Shown here in pieces: positions 1-5,844 of a stretch of 5,844 nt of DNA. Origin of the DNA: Bacteroidales bacterium. GTDB taxonomy: Bacteria; Bacteroidota; Bacteroidia; Bacteroidales; UBA12077. Position 1 is the first letter of the stretch; every line of letters begins with the position of its first letter. The translations under genes were made by a program, and so were the position numbers. The stretch lies in assembly GCA_030643125.1 (NCBI GenBank), contig DAOWML010000161.1, positions 1-5,844 on the forward strand, written 5' to 3'. The notes under the pieces were generated by a model. It saw nothing but the letters and a program-made list of their open reading frames with translations. It was not told the origin of the DNA and ran no database searches.

Positions 1-1140
1 CCAACTATGTTTGTCATTCCTGAATCCAGAACAATAATAGCAAATCAATCGGATAAAGAAGGAAAACTATCTGAACAAGAAGGGCTATTTATTGGGAGAC
101 TTCCTGAAAATATTAATATTGCAAACTATTCAATTAATTGGAGCGGAGAAAAGTGGACTATGGTCAGTTGGAATGCTCTTTCACAAAACGACCCCTATTC
201 AAGAAATAAACTTCTGATTCATGAAAGTTGGCACAGTATTCAGAATAAATTAGGTATATCTCCTGTAATGACAGCTAATTTACACTTAGACGAACTACAA
301 GGCTCTATTCTTATTAAACTTGAACTACGTGCACTAAGCAAGGCACTTGTATCAGAAAATATATCGGATAAAAAAGGTGCTTTTAAAGACGCGTTAATTA
401 TTAGAAAGTACAGACAAAAATTATTTCCGGATAATAATGAAAATGAATTTGAGCGACATGAAGGAATGCCGGAATATACTGGTTATAAACTTTGTGGCTT
501 AAATAAAAATATAATCCCAAAAGTAATAGCTAAACAAATTAATCTTGCAGACAATAAGGATGGTTTTGCAAATTCATTTGCTTATTTGACAGGCCCGGCT
601 TATGGCTTTATTTTAGATAATTTTAATATTGAGTGGCACAAGCAAATAATTGATGGTAAAAGCTTAACTGAAATTGCCGAAAACCTTGTTTTGGTTGATA
701 TGCCATCAGACACTTTACAGTTTAAAGAACTTGTTGACAAAATTGGAAGTAAGTATGATTATGAGGCTTTAATAAAAAGTGAAACTGAAAAATTTGAAAA
801 ACAGAAAAAACTAACGAATATTTATAAAGAAAAAATTATTAACGGGAATCAATTAATTATTCGTAATAACAATCTTAAATTAAAATTTAATCCACAAGAA
901 AAGCTAATTCCAATTGATAATGGAGTAATTTATAAAACAATGCGTTTAGTTGGTGAATGGGGTGTTCTGGAAGTTGAAGACGGAATATACAGGTCAAATG
1001 ATTGGCAAGTATTTATTGTTTCGGCACCAAAGTCATCAAATTCAGAAATAATAGATGAAGATGATTATAAATTAACATTAAATAAGGATTGGAAAATTAT
1101 TGAAATAAAAAAAGGGAAATATACACTGACTAAAAAATAG
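1..1140 (+). CDS. Putative gluzincin-like zinc metallopeptidase, uncharacterised family (5' end outside window)
   Basis: The frame is open to the left edge: two sense codons precede the first ATG at position 7, so that Met is probably internal. Numbering from it, 377 residues are visible. HESWH at residues 72-76 fits the HExxH zinc-binding and catalytic motif. HEGMPEY at 151-157 resembles the NEGxAEY element that supplies the third zinc ligand (Glu) in M1-type gluzincins, although the spacing of about 76 residues is much longer than in M1. Other likely family blocks are HLDELQG (93-99), LELRAL (105-110) and GPAYGFILD (196-204). The last 120 residues or so are Lys/Glu/Asn-rich with no recognised domain. 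No signal peptide is visible; if the protein is secreted, the signal lies upstream of the window. It stands alone on this side, with the next gene having its own promoter. That it is a real gene is near certain; peptidase activity is inferred from motifs, and no substrate can be named. Confidence 0.8.
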   Translation, partial: PTMFVIPESRTIIANQSDKEGKLSEQEGLFIGRLPENINIANYSINWSGEKWTMVSWNALSQNDPYSRNKLLIHESWHSIQNKLGISPVMTANLHLDELQGSILIKLELRALSKALVSENISDKKGAFKDALIIRKYRQKLFPDNNENEFERHEGMPEYTGYKLCGLNKNIIPKVIAKQINLADNKDGFANSFAYLTGPAYGFILDNFNIEWHKQIIDGKSLTEIAENLVLVDMPSDTLQFKELVDKIGSKYDYEALIKSETEKFEKQKKLTNIYKEKIINGNQLIIRNNNLKLKFNPQEKLIPIDNGVIYKTMRLVGEWGVLEVEDGIYRSNDWQVFIVSAPKSSNSEIIDEDDYKLTLNKDWKIIEIKKGKYTLTKK

Positions 1141-1180
1141 ATTAATAATAATTTTAGATAAAATTTTTTGTAAAACTATT

Positions 1181-1209
1181 TTTGATTATAAAATTGAATT
1201 GTATTTTTG
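1181..1209 (+). promoter_or_regulatory. Bacteroidetes-type promoter of the DUF5606 gene
   Basis: A TTTG at 1181-1184 (-33 element) is followed after 17 bp by TATTTTTG at 1202-1209, an exact match to the TAnnTTTG -7 box used by the Bacteroidetes primary sigma factor. Transcription would start around 1215, giving a leader of roughly 20 nt before the ATG at 1238. The sequence before the ATG is A-rich with no Shine-Dalgarno, as is usual in this phylum. The 97-bp gap 1141-1237 shows nothing else, and no GC-rich terminator for the preceding gene. Confidence 0.7.
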
Positions 1210-1237
1210 CAGTTCGTAAAAATGAAAACCAGAGTTT

Positions 1238-1744
1238 ATGTTAAAAGATATTTTATCAATTTCGGGGTACGGTGGATTATATAAATTTATTTCACAAGGA
1301 AGAACAGGTATTATAGTTGAATCGTTTGAAGATAAAAAACGAATGAATGCAAGTGCGACAGTTAAAATTAGTGCATTGGAAGATATCGCTATTTTTACTG
1401 ATACGGAAGACTTGCCTTTAAAAGATGTTTTTAAAGCAATTTCAGAAAAAGAAAATGGAGGCGAAGCAATTAATCATAAATCATCGGCAGATGAACTTAA
1501 AAATTACTTTGCCGAAGTATTACCAGATTACGACAGAGACAGAGTATATGTATCTGATATTAAGAAAGTGCTAAACTGGTATAACCTTCTTCTTAAATTC
1601 GAGATGCTTAATTTTGATGAGGAAGAAGAAACAAAAGAAGATGAAGGTAAAGATAAACCTGCCCGCTTGTCAGGCGAAGCCGAAAAGAAAGAACCAAAAA
1701 CTAAAAAGGAAGTTAAGAAAACTAGCGGGAAAACAGAAGAATAG
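1238..1744 (+). CDS. DUF5606 domain protein with a charged C-terminal tail
   Basis: This is a 168-residue protein of a small conserved Bacteroidetes family of unknown function. The N-terminal motif LKDILSISGYGGLYKFI (residues 2-18) and the stretch GRTGIIVESF...KISALEDIAIF (21-53) are the recognisable DUF5606 core, which extends to about residue 126 and ends in a helical segment (KKVLNWYNLLLKFEML, 109-124). From about 127 onward the protein becomes a low-complexity Glu/Lys tail, probably disordered; such tails vary between relatives. No signal peptide or membrane segment is seen, so it should be cytoplasmic. The ATG at 1238 is chosen because it places the conserved LKDILSISG at the very N terminus and sits just below a good promoter. 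It is monocistronic: its own promoter lies upstream and a strong hairpin follows 20 bp after the stop. The biochemical role is not known to me. Confidence 0.9.
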   Translation: MLKDILSISGYGGLYKFISQGRTGIIVESFEDKKRMNASATVKISALEDIAIFTDTEDLPLKDVFKAISEKENGGEAINHKSSADELKNYFAEVLPDYDRDRVYVSDIKKVLNWYNLLLKFEMLNFDEEEETKEDEGKDKPARLSGEAEKKEPKTKKEVKKTSGKTEE

Positions 1745-1764
1745 ATTGTGATTACATATAACAT

Positions 1765-1793
1765 AAAAATCCGCTTGTTTGAGCGGATTTTTT
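1765..1793. terminator. Intrinsic terminator, likely bidirectional, between convergent genes
   Basis: An 11-bp perfect stem pairs AAAAATCCGCT (1765-1775) with AGCGGATTTTT (1782-1792) around a 6-nt loop. On the plus strand it ends in a run of six T (1788-1793), and on the minus strand the A run 1765-1769 gives five U. It lies 20 bp after the DUF5606 stop and about 50 bp beyond the mazG stop, so one hairpin can end both convergent transcripts. Confidence 0.88.
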
Positions 1794-1817
1794 ATGTTTC
1801 AACACGTTGTCAAAGTA

Positions 1818-1839
1818 CATCAGGTATTCCTGCCTGATG
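1818..1839. other. Small inverted repeat just downstream of mazG
   Basis: CATCAGG (1818-1824) is repeated inverted as CCTGATG (1833-1839) around an 8-nt loop, ending 5 bp before the mazG stop codon. It can form a 7-bp hairpin in the 3' end of the mazG mRNA. No T run follows it on either strand, so it is not a complete terminator by itself; it may protect the mRNA end or be a fragment of a dispersed repeat. The inverted repeat is seen directly; any function is a guess. Confidence 0.4.
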
Positions 1840-1844
1840 ATAAT

Positions 1845-2618
1845 TTAATCATATTTCTTTGCAGCTTCCCAAACAACATTCATTTCGTCTAAAGACATTT
1901 TTTTTAACGACAAACCCTTTTTTATGGTTTGCTCTTCGAGATAATTGAAGCGTTTTATAAACTTCTTATTTGTTCTTTCCAGCGCGGTTTCAGGATCAAT
2001 ATCATAAAGCCGGGCTGCATTTATTAACGAGAAAAACAAATCTCCAAATTCGGCCTCTGTTTTTTCCTGATCTCCAGTTTCAACTTCGTGTTGTAACTCA
2101 TTTAATTCTTCTTTTACTTTATCCCAAATCTGGCTTCTTTCATCCCAGTCGAAACCTACACCACGAACTTTCTGCTGAATTCTGTTTGCCTTTACCAATG
2201 CGGGTAGCGATTCAGGAACTCCTGATAATACAGAGTTAGCCCTGTCTTTTTCTTTCAATTTAATTTCTTCCCAGTTTTCTTCAACTTCTTTATAATCTTT
2301 AACTTTTACATCTCCAAATACATGCGGGTGGCGATGAATTAGTTTTTCGTTTATTCCATTGATAACATCAGTTATATCAAATTCGTTTTTCTCAGATCCA
2401 ATTTTAGCATAAAAAACAATATGAAGAAGTAAGTCGCCCAATTCTTTTTTAATATCCTTCATATCATTTTTTATGATAGCATCGGCAAGTTCATAAGTTT
2501 CTTCAATTGTAAGAGAGCGTAAGGTTTCAATAGTTTGTTTTTGATCCCACGGACATTTTTCTCTTAGTTCATTCATTATCTCTAATAAACGATCAAACGC
2601 TTCTAATTCTTTTTTCAT
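1845..2618 (-). CDS. mazG: Nucleoside triphosphate pyrophosphohydrolase MazG
   Basis: This cytoplasmic house-cleaning enzyme hydrolyses (d)NTPs, including non-canonical ones, to NMP plus pyrophosphate. The 257 residues match the usual full-length two-domain MazG (E. coli about 263). The N-terminal domain shows CPWDQKQT (22-29), the metal-binding helix EETYELADA (39-47) and ELGDLLLH (59-66). HPHVFG (97-102) and VRGVGFDW (151-158) are also family hallmarks. The second domain repeats the pattern with EELNELQHEV (170-179) and EAEFGDLFFSLIN (188-200). Both sets of EExxE and E-x-G-D acidic residues are intact, so it should be active. The ATG at 2618 gives the expected N terminus (MKKELEAFDRLLEIM). 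It lies 117 bp downstream of the DUF62 gene on the same strand, and I find no TAnnTTTG box in the gap, so co-transcription with that gene is plausible. It converges on the DUF5606 gene. Confidence 0.96.
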   Translation of the reverse strand: MKKELEAFDRLLEIMNELREKCPWDQKQTIETLRSLTIEETYELADAIIKNDMKDIKKELGDLLLHIVFYAKIGSEKNEFDITDVINGINEKLIHRHPHVFGDVKVKDYKEVEENWEEIKLKEKDRANSVLSGVPESLPALVKANRIQQKVRGVGFDWDERSQIWDKVKEELNELQHEVETGDQEKTEAEFGDLFFSLINAARLYDIDPETALERTNKKFIKRFNYLEEQTIKKGLSLKKMSLDEMNVVWEAAKKYD

Positions 2619-2660
2619 CTACTTGTATTATATATGATTTTTATATTCTTTATTGTATAT

Positions 2661-2735
2661 ATAGCTATTGGCTTTTAGCTCTTGGCCTTTAAATTTCGAA
2701 TTGCCAAAAGCTAACAGCTAAGGGCTAAAAGCTAA
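2661..2735. repeat. Inverted repeat built from 7-bp units
   Basis: The right arm (2701-2735) consists of five consecutive heptamers fitting NNGCYAA: TTGCCAA, AAGCTAA, CAGCTAA, GGGCTAA, AAGCTAA. The left arm (2661-2688) holds four heptamers in the opposite sense, (A/T)TRGCNN: ATAGCTA, TTGGCTT, TTAGCTC, TTGGCCT. The arms flank an AT-rich centre around TTTCGAA. Folding pairs 2667-2686 with 2717-2736 over 20 bp: 17 Watson-Crick pairs and three G-U wobbles on the plus strand. On the minus strand those three become A-C mismatches. The element ends exactly one base before the DUF62 stop codon and lies between two minus-strand genes. It looks like a dispersed intergenic repeat; it could affect the mRNA between the two genes. 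It is not coding. Confidence 0.75.
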
Positions 2736-3509
2736 TCACTTAAATTTTATTCTAATCGAAGAGTTTGTATCTAAATTCAGAAGTTCAGCTGCATTTCCGC
2801 CATTTATAGCAATTTCCAATAAATTTAAAGAATTGAAAATAGCTAGTATTTCTCCAATAGTTGTTTCCTGGTATGATTTATTAATTTTTGATATCACATA
2901 ATGATTACTTTGTACATATATTTTAAATGATCTTTTGTTTCCTATACGATTAAACAAGTCGTAAGAAACATTTGTGATAGCATTCTGAAACGAATCAATA
3001 TAAACTACACTCCCCGTGATAACCGATTCGTCGATTGTTGCACGTAATGGAACTCTTCTTGTAATATCTTTAAGTTTAGAACCCAATGAATCAAATGTAT
3101 CTCCTTTTATAAGCTTACAAGCTACTTTCGAGTAAACATCCAAAACAGGGAAACTGGATTGCTTAAAATCTTTAAGAGCAATAATTTTTACAGGATCATC
3201 ATCTTTAAAAAGCAAACTAAAAATGCCATTATCTGTTCCAAGAAAATACTGCCCTTCAAATTCGGCAGCAAGATATTGTTGCTCAGCAAAAATCTCTGTC
3301 TTAACACCTATAATATGTACAGTACCTTTTGGATAAAACTTATAGCTGTTTTTTAATATAAACGCAGCCTGGTAAATATTAAATGGTTTTATCTGATGAG
3401 TTATATCAACAACAGTTACATCAATACAATTATTGTAAATGGCTCCTTTTACAGCACCCACATAAAAATCATCTTTGTTCCAATCTGTTGTTAATGTTAT
3501 TATAGGCAT
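2736..3509 (-). CDS. DUF62 / SAM hydroxide adenosyltransferase-like protein, divergent active site
   Basis: Members of this family, related to the SAM-dependent chlorinase and fluorinase, split S-adenosylmethionine to adenosine and methionine using water. The 257-residue length is typical. The N terminus ITLTTDWNKDDFYVGAVKG (4-22) corresponds to the family's TDFG...DxYVGxMKG, with TDW replacing TDF. Other blocks are VDITHQIKPFNI (34-45), YPKGTVHIIGV (59-69), TDNGIFSLL (92-100), GSVVYIDSFQNAITNV (166-181) and LLEIAINGG (230-238). Aligned by eye to characterised archaeal members, the catalytic Asp is kept (Asp35). The partner Arg seven residues later is Pro42, and the His of the F-H-G-R-D block falls at Pro121. 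The DPGVGT motif after IGV is also absent. I recall the same losses in other Bacteroidetes members, so this is probably a diverged clade and its reaction should not be assumed. Start: ATG at 3509, placing the conserved strand at the N terminus. mazG follows downstream. Confidence 0.9.
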   Translation of the reverse strand: MPIITLTTDWNKDDFYVGAVKGAIYNNCIDVTVVDITHQIKPFNIYQAAFILKNSYKFYPKGTVHIIGVKTEIFAEQQYLAAEFEGQYFLGTDNGIFSLLFKDDDPVKIIALKDFKQSSFPVLDVYSKVACKLIKGDTFDSLGSKLKDITRRVPLRATIDESVITGSVVYIDSFQNAITNVSYDLFNRIGNKRSFKIYVQSNHYVISKINKSYQETTIGEILAIFNSLNLLEIAINGGNAAELLNLDTNSSIRIKFK

Positions 3510-3553
3510 AAACTAAAATTAAATCATATTAAATGATTTCATTTTTAAAGATA

Positions 3554-3561
3554 CAAATTTA
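3554..3561 (-). promoter_or_regulatory. Candidate -7 box for the DUF62 gene
   Basis: Read on the minus strand this is TAAATTTG, an exact TAnnTTTG match, about 45 bp upstream of the ATG at 3509. Initiation would fall near 3547, giving a leader of roughly 38 nt. A matching -33 TTG/TTTG at the normal distance is not evident, so confidence is moderate. Confidence 0.5.
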
Positions 3562-3750
3562 AAGGTTTATTATAGATTTTAATGATTAGATCACCAGATT
3601 TAATGATAAAATTAAAGAAAGTTATTACTGATTTTCAAATTGATTTTAATTTGTTTAAAACTTTGTAGTAATTCTGTTTTTAAATAGATCACCGGGCAGA
3701 TATTTTTTTAATGAATATACGTTATTTTAACCATAAACAAATAACTAACC

Positions 3751-3821
3751 CTTGTCATTCCGGGCTTGACCCGGAATCTAAGTTTAAAGGACTAGATTCC
3801 TGCATTCGCAGGAATGACAAG
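3751..3821. repeat. 71-bp palindromic repeat element of the GTCATTCC type
   Basis: Perfect 11-bp terminal inverted repeats, CTTGTCATTCC (3751-3761) and GGAATGACAAG (3811-3821), enclose two further hairpins. The first pairs ATTCCGGG with CCCGGAAT (3757-3764/3770-3777, 5-nt loop). The second pairs ATTCCTGC with GCAGGAAT (3796-3803/3808-3815, 4-nt loop). AATCTA/TAGATT (3775-3780/3793-3798) can also pair. The GC-rich stems stand out sharply from the AT-rich surroundings. Similar GTCATTCC...GGAATGAC units are scattered between genes in many bacterial genomes, so this is probably one copy of a multicopy family, possibly a non-autonomous mobile palindrome. No transposase is present. A T-rich stretch follows on the plus strand, so some terminator activity is possible. 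Confidence 0.85.
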
Positions 3822-3899
3822 TATTTTTAGAGATTGGTTAAAATTGTGGATAATCATATATTTTTTTACTATTTTCGATGATTCTATAATCATATGTTT

Positions 3900-3907
3900 T
3901 ACCTTTG
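3900..3907 (+). promoter_or_regulatory. Candidate -7 box for phoH-purC
   Basis: TACCTTTG is an exact TAnnTTTG match, and the TACCTTTG variant is common in Bacteroidetes promoters. It is 63 bp upstream of the phoH ATG, predicting a leader of about 57 nt. No clear TTTG -33 element sits 17-21 bp upstream. No other TAnnTTTG box was seen before purC, so this promoter would serve both genes. Confidence 0.58.
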
Positions 3908-3970
3908 TTGTCTGATATTTAGTAAAATACGATAAAAGAGTATGCAGGGTTAAATAATTAAGTATTATTT

Positions 3971-4942
3971 ATGATAGAAAAGCTTATATACTTAGAAGGA
4001 ATTGAACCGGTAAATATTTATGGAGTAAAAAATACAAGATTAGAAATCTTGAAAAGTTTTTATCCCAAATTAAAAATAATTGCCCGGGGAGATGAAATAA
4101 AAGTGAAAGGAGAGGAGCATTTAATTAATGAGTTTGAAGAAAAAGTACAGTTACTCATTGAGTATTTTCTTAAATTCAAGAAATTAGAAGATAATGAATT
4201 CGAAGCTTTGATAAAAGGAGAGGGAACGGTATTATTAAAAAGAAAAGCGGAATCCGACGATGTATTGATTTATGGTAATAATGCAAAGCCAATAAGAGCT
4301 CTAACAATTAATCAGCAAAAATTAGTTGATGAATATGATACAAATGATTTGCTTTTGGCAGTAGGTCCTGCAGGTTCAGGTAAAACATATACCGCAATTG
4401 CACTTGCTGTTAGAGCATTTAAAAACAAAGAGGTTAAACGAATTATATTAACTCGTCCTGCTGTTGAGGCAGGAGAAAATCTTGGATTCTTACCAGGTGA
4501 TCTGAAAGAAAAGCTTGATCCATATTTGCGTCCATTATATGATGCACTTATGGATATGATTCATCCACGAAAGTTGGCCGCGTTAATTGAAGATGGAATT
4601 ATTGAGATTGCCCCACTGGCATATATGCGGGGTAGAACATTAGATAACGCTTTTGTAATATTAGATGAAGCACAAAATGCAACAATTAATCAATTAAAAA
4701 TGTTTCTGACCAGAATGGGTAAAACCGCAAAATTTATTGTTAACGGCGATACTACCCAGATTGATTTACGGCCAAAGCATAATTCAGGATTAATTCAGGC
4801 CATAAGAATACTGAAAGGAATAAAAGGTATTTCGATTATCGAATTTGATGAACGTGATATTATCAGACATCATTTGGTTAAAAATATAGTTGATGCTTAT
4901 GAGAAACTGGATTTAGATGAAAAAGAAGAAAATAATAAGTAA
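3971..4942 (+). CDS. phoH: PhoH family P-loop ATPase
   Basis: This is a cytoplasmic ATPase of the PhoH/YbeZ family, thought to act in RNA metabolism. In many bacteria its gene sits beside the rRNA endonuclease gene ybeY, but not here. The first 110 residues or so form the small domain that usually precedes the ATPase core. The core shows Walker A GPAGSGKT (132-139), the family block TRPAVEAGENLGFLPGD (161-177), YMRGRTLDNAFVILDEAQN (218-236) with Walker B, QLKMFLTRMG (241-250), the NGD sensor (258-260) and ERDIIRHHLV (294-303) with the arginine that corresponds to the conserved RHxLV segment. All key residues are present, so an active ATPase is expected. The length of 323 is normal (E. coli YbeZ about 346). 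The C terminus is a short acidic tail. The ATG at 3971 gives a usual N terminus; no Shine-Dalgarno is seen. purC begins 56 bp downstream on the same strand. The precise cellular role is unsettled for the family. Confidence 0.95.
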   Translation: MIEKLIYLEGIEPVNIYGVKNTRLEILKSFYPKLKIIARGDEIKVKGEEHLINEFEEKVQLLIEYFLKFKKLEDNEFEALIKGEGTVLLKRKAESDDVLIYGNNAKPIRALTINQQKLVDEYDTNDLLLAVGPAGSGKTYTAIALAVRAFKNKEVKRIILTRPAVEAGENLGFLPGDLKEKLDPYLRPLYDALMDMIHPRKLAALIEDGIIEIAPLAYMRGRTLDNAFVILDEAQNATINQLKMFLTRMGKTAKFIVNGDTTQIDLRPKHNSGLIQAIRILKGIKGISIIEFDERDIIRHHLVKNIVDAYEKLDLDEKEENNK

Positions 4943-4998
4943 TAAATTACGAATTGATATACATTAAACATTAATAAATAATCAATAATAAATTAAAA

Positions 4999-5844
4999 AT
5001 GGCACAAGCGGTAGTAAAAACAGATTTTAAATTTCCGAAACAAAAGAGTATTTATAAAGGGAAGGTTCGCGATGTTTATAATATTGATGATCAGTTTCTT
5101 GTTATGGTAGTTAGCGATCGTATTTCTGCTTTCGATGTTGTATTACCCGAAGGAATACCATACAAAGGACAAGTACTGAATCAAATTGCCGATAAATTTT
5201 TGGATGCCACAGCTGATATTGTTCCAAACTGGAAAATAGCTGTTCCCGATCCTATGGTTACTATTGGCCATTTTGTTGAGACATATCCCGTTGAGATGGT
5301 TGTTCGCGGATATTTAACAGGTCATGCCTGGCGCGAATATAAATCAGGAAAACGCGAGATTTGTGGTGTTTCAATGCCGGAGGGAATGAAAGAACATCAA
5401 CGATTTACTGAACCAATTTTAACACCTACTACAAAAGCTCATGAAGGCCACGATGAAGATATATCGCGGGAAGAAATTATTAAAAGTGGTTTAGTTGCGA
5501 AAGATGAATATGAAAAGTTAGAAGAATATACTTTGGCTTTATTTAAACGCGGAACCGAAATAGCCGATAAAATGGGATTAATCCTGGTTGATACAAAATA
5601 CGAGTTTGGTAAAAAGGATGGACAAATTTACTTAATTGATGAAATTCATACTCCGGATTCATCACGTTATTTTTATTTGGAAGGATATCAAGAGAGACAA
5701 GATAAAGACGAAAATCAAAAGCAGTTATCCAAAGAGTTTGTTCGTGAGTGGTTAATGGAAAACGGATTCCAGGGGAAAGAAGGTCAACAGGTTCCTGAAA
5801 TGCCTCTTGAATTTGTAAACCAGGTATCCAATCGTTATATTGAA
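4999..5844 (+). CDS. purC: Phosphoribosylaminoimidazole-succinocarboxamide (SAICAR) synthase, 3' end outside window
   Basis: PurC joins CAIR and aspartate with ATP hydrolysis to give SAICAR in de novo purine biosynthesis, in the cytoplasm. The frame runs from the ATG at 4999 to the right edge without a stop, so 282 residues are visible and perhaps 30 are missing, judging from the long-form family (about 310). Motifs: the ATP-binding loop KGKVRDVY (20-27), SDRISAFD (39-46), the first signature around [15 protein letters not shown] (97-111, with GH where many members have GS), [15 protein letters not shown] (142-156), typical of the long form also seen in yeast Ade1, and the second signature [14 protein letters not shown] (212-225). 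The start gives the expected extension before the GKVRDVY loop; an A-rich leader with no Shine-Dalgarno precedes it. Close spacing after phoH and the absence of a TAnnTTTG box in the gap suggest read-through from phoH. Confidence 0.96.
   Translation, partial: MAQAVVKTDFKFPKQKSIYKGKVRDVYNIDDQFLVMVVSDRISAFDVVLPEGIPYKGQVLNQIADKFLDATADIVPNWKIAVPDPMVTIGHFVETYPVEMVVRGYLTGHAWREYKSGKREICGVSMPEGMKEHQRFTEPILTPTTKAHEGHDEDISREEIIKSGLVAKDEYEKLEEYTLALFKRGTEIADKMGLILVDTKYEFGKKDGQIYLIDEIHTPDSSRYFYLEGYQERQDKDENQKQLSKEFVREWLMENGFQGKEGQQVPEMPLEFVNQVSNRYIE

Larger units (their letters stand above)
3510..3970. other. 461-bp divergent intergenic region
   Basis: This AT-rich region separates the DUF62 gene (-) from phoH (+). 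It contains a candidate -7 box for each gene, a 71-bp palindromic repeat, and two AT-only inverted repeats with 7-bp arms and 5-nt loops close to the start codons: 3521-3539 (AAATCAT/ATGATTT, 11 bp before the DUF62 ATG) and 3952-3970 (AAATAAT/ATTATTT, touching the phoH ATG). A 9-bp direct repeat TAGATCACC occurs at 3587 and 3685. I see no convincing gene, tRNA or riboswitch here. With such base composition the small AT repeats may be chance. Confidence 0.6.

Noticed and set aside
1141..1180. Terminator for the first gene
   Set aside because: The A/T runs here do not form a GC-containing hairpin.
1528..1764. Minus-strand open frame of 78 codons
   Set aside because: It lies antisense over the DUF5606 gene; its Ser/Phe/Leu-rich composition is what the opposite strand of a Lys/Glu-rich tail gives, and it crosses into the terminator region.
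1970..2239. Plus-strand open frame of 89 codons
   Set aside because: It is wholly antisense to mazG, whose motifs are intact; no promoter box or family motif is seen.
2661..2735. CRISPR array
   Set aside because: The tandem units are 7 bp with no spacers, and the arms are inverted; this is not a CRISPR layout.
3159..3356. Plus-strand open frame of 65 codons
   Set aside because: It is antisense to the DUF62 gene, with low-complexity Lys/Ile/Asn content and no supporting signal.
3582..3668. 28-codon open frame in the divergent intergenic region
   Set aside because: It is short, in AT-rich sequence where such frames occur by chance, with no promoter or recognisable product.
3751..3821. tRNA-like cloverleaf
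   Set aside because: The two-hairpin fold inside a terminal stem looks superficially similar in size, but there is no anticodon stem-loop, no T-loop GTTC/GAATC consensus in the right place and no acceptor arrangement.

Overview
The window reads as a chromosomal housekeeping stretch from a low-GC member of the Bacteroidetes (Bacteroidota). Three things suggest this. It carries a DUF5606 protein, a family I know only from that phylum. Several genes are preceded by the phylum-specific -7 promoter box TAnnTTTG and lack clear Shine-Dalgarno sequences. The order phoH-purC is also familiar from Bacteroidetes genomes. I could not run a database search, so family names come from motif recognition.

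Layout: (1) Positions 1-1140 (+) hold the 3' part of an uncharacterised protein with an HExxH zinc-protease motif, open at the left edge. (2) A good TTTG/TAnnTTTG promoter at 1181-1209 drives a small DUF5606 protein (1238-1744, +), closed by a strong hairpin at 1765-1793. (3) The minus-strand pair is a DUF62-type protein (SAM hydroxide adenosyltransferase-like, 2736-3509) upstream of mazG (1845-2618). A 75-bp heptamer-based inverted repeat fills most of the gap between them. mazG converges on the DUF5606 gene, and the shared hairpin can terminate both. (4) A 461-bp divergent intergenic region (3510-3970) holds a candidate -7 box for each flanking gene and a compact 71-bp palindromic repeat (3751-3821). 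(5) phoH (3971-4942, +) is followed after 56 bp by purC (4999 to the right edge, +, truncated), probably as one operon.

Functionally the genes are mostly nucleotide and RNA housekeeping: removal of non-canonical NTPs (MazG), a PhoH-type ATPase linked to RNA, and a step of de novo purine synthesis (PurC). No mobile element, CRISPR array, tRNA or rRNA was seen, and there is no clear novel multi-gene system. The points most worth following are the DUF62 protein that lacks two of the three residues expected at its active site, the uncharacterised HExxH protein, and the two structured intergenic repeats.
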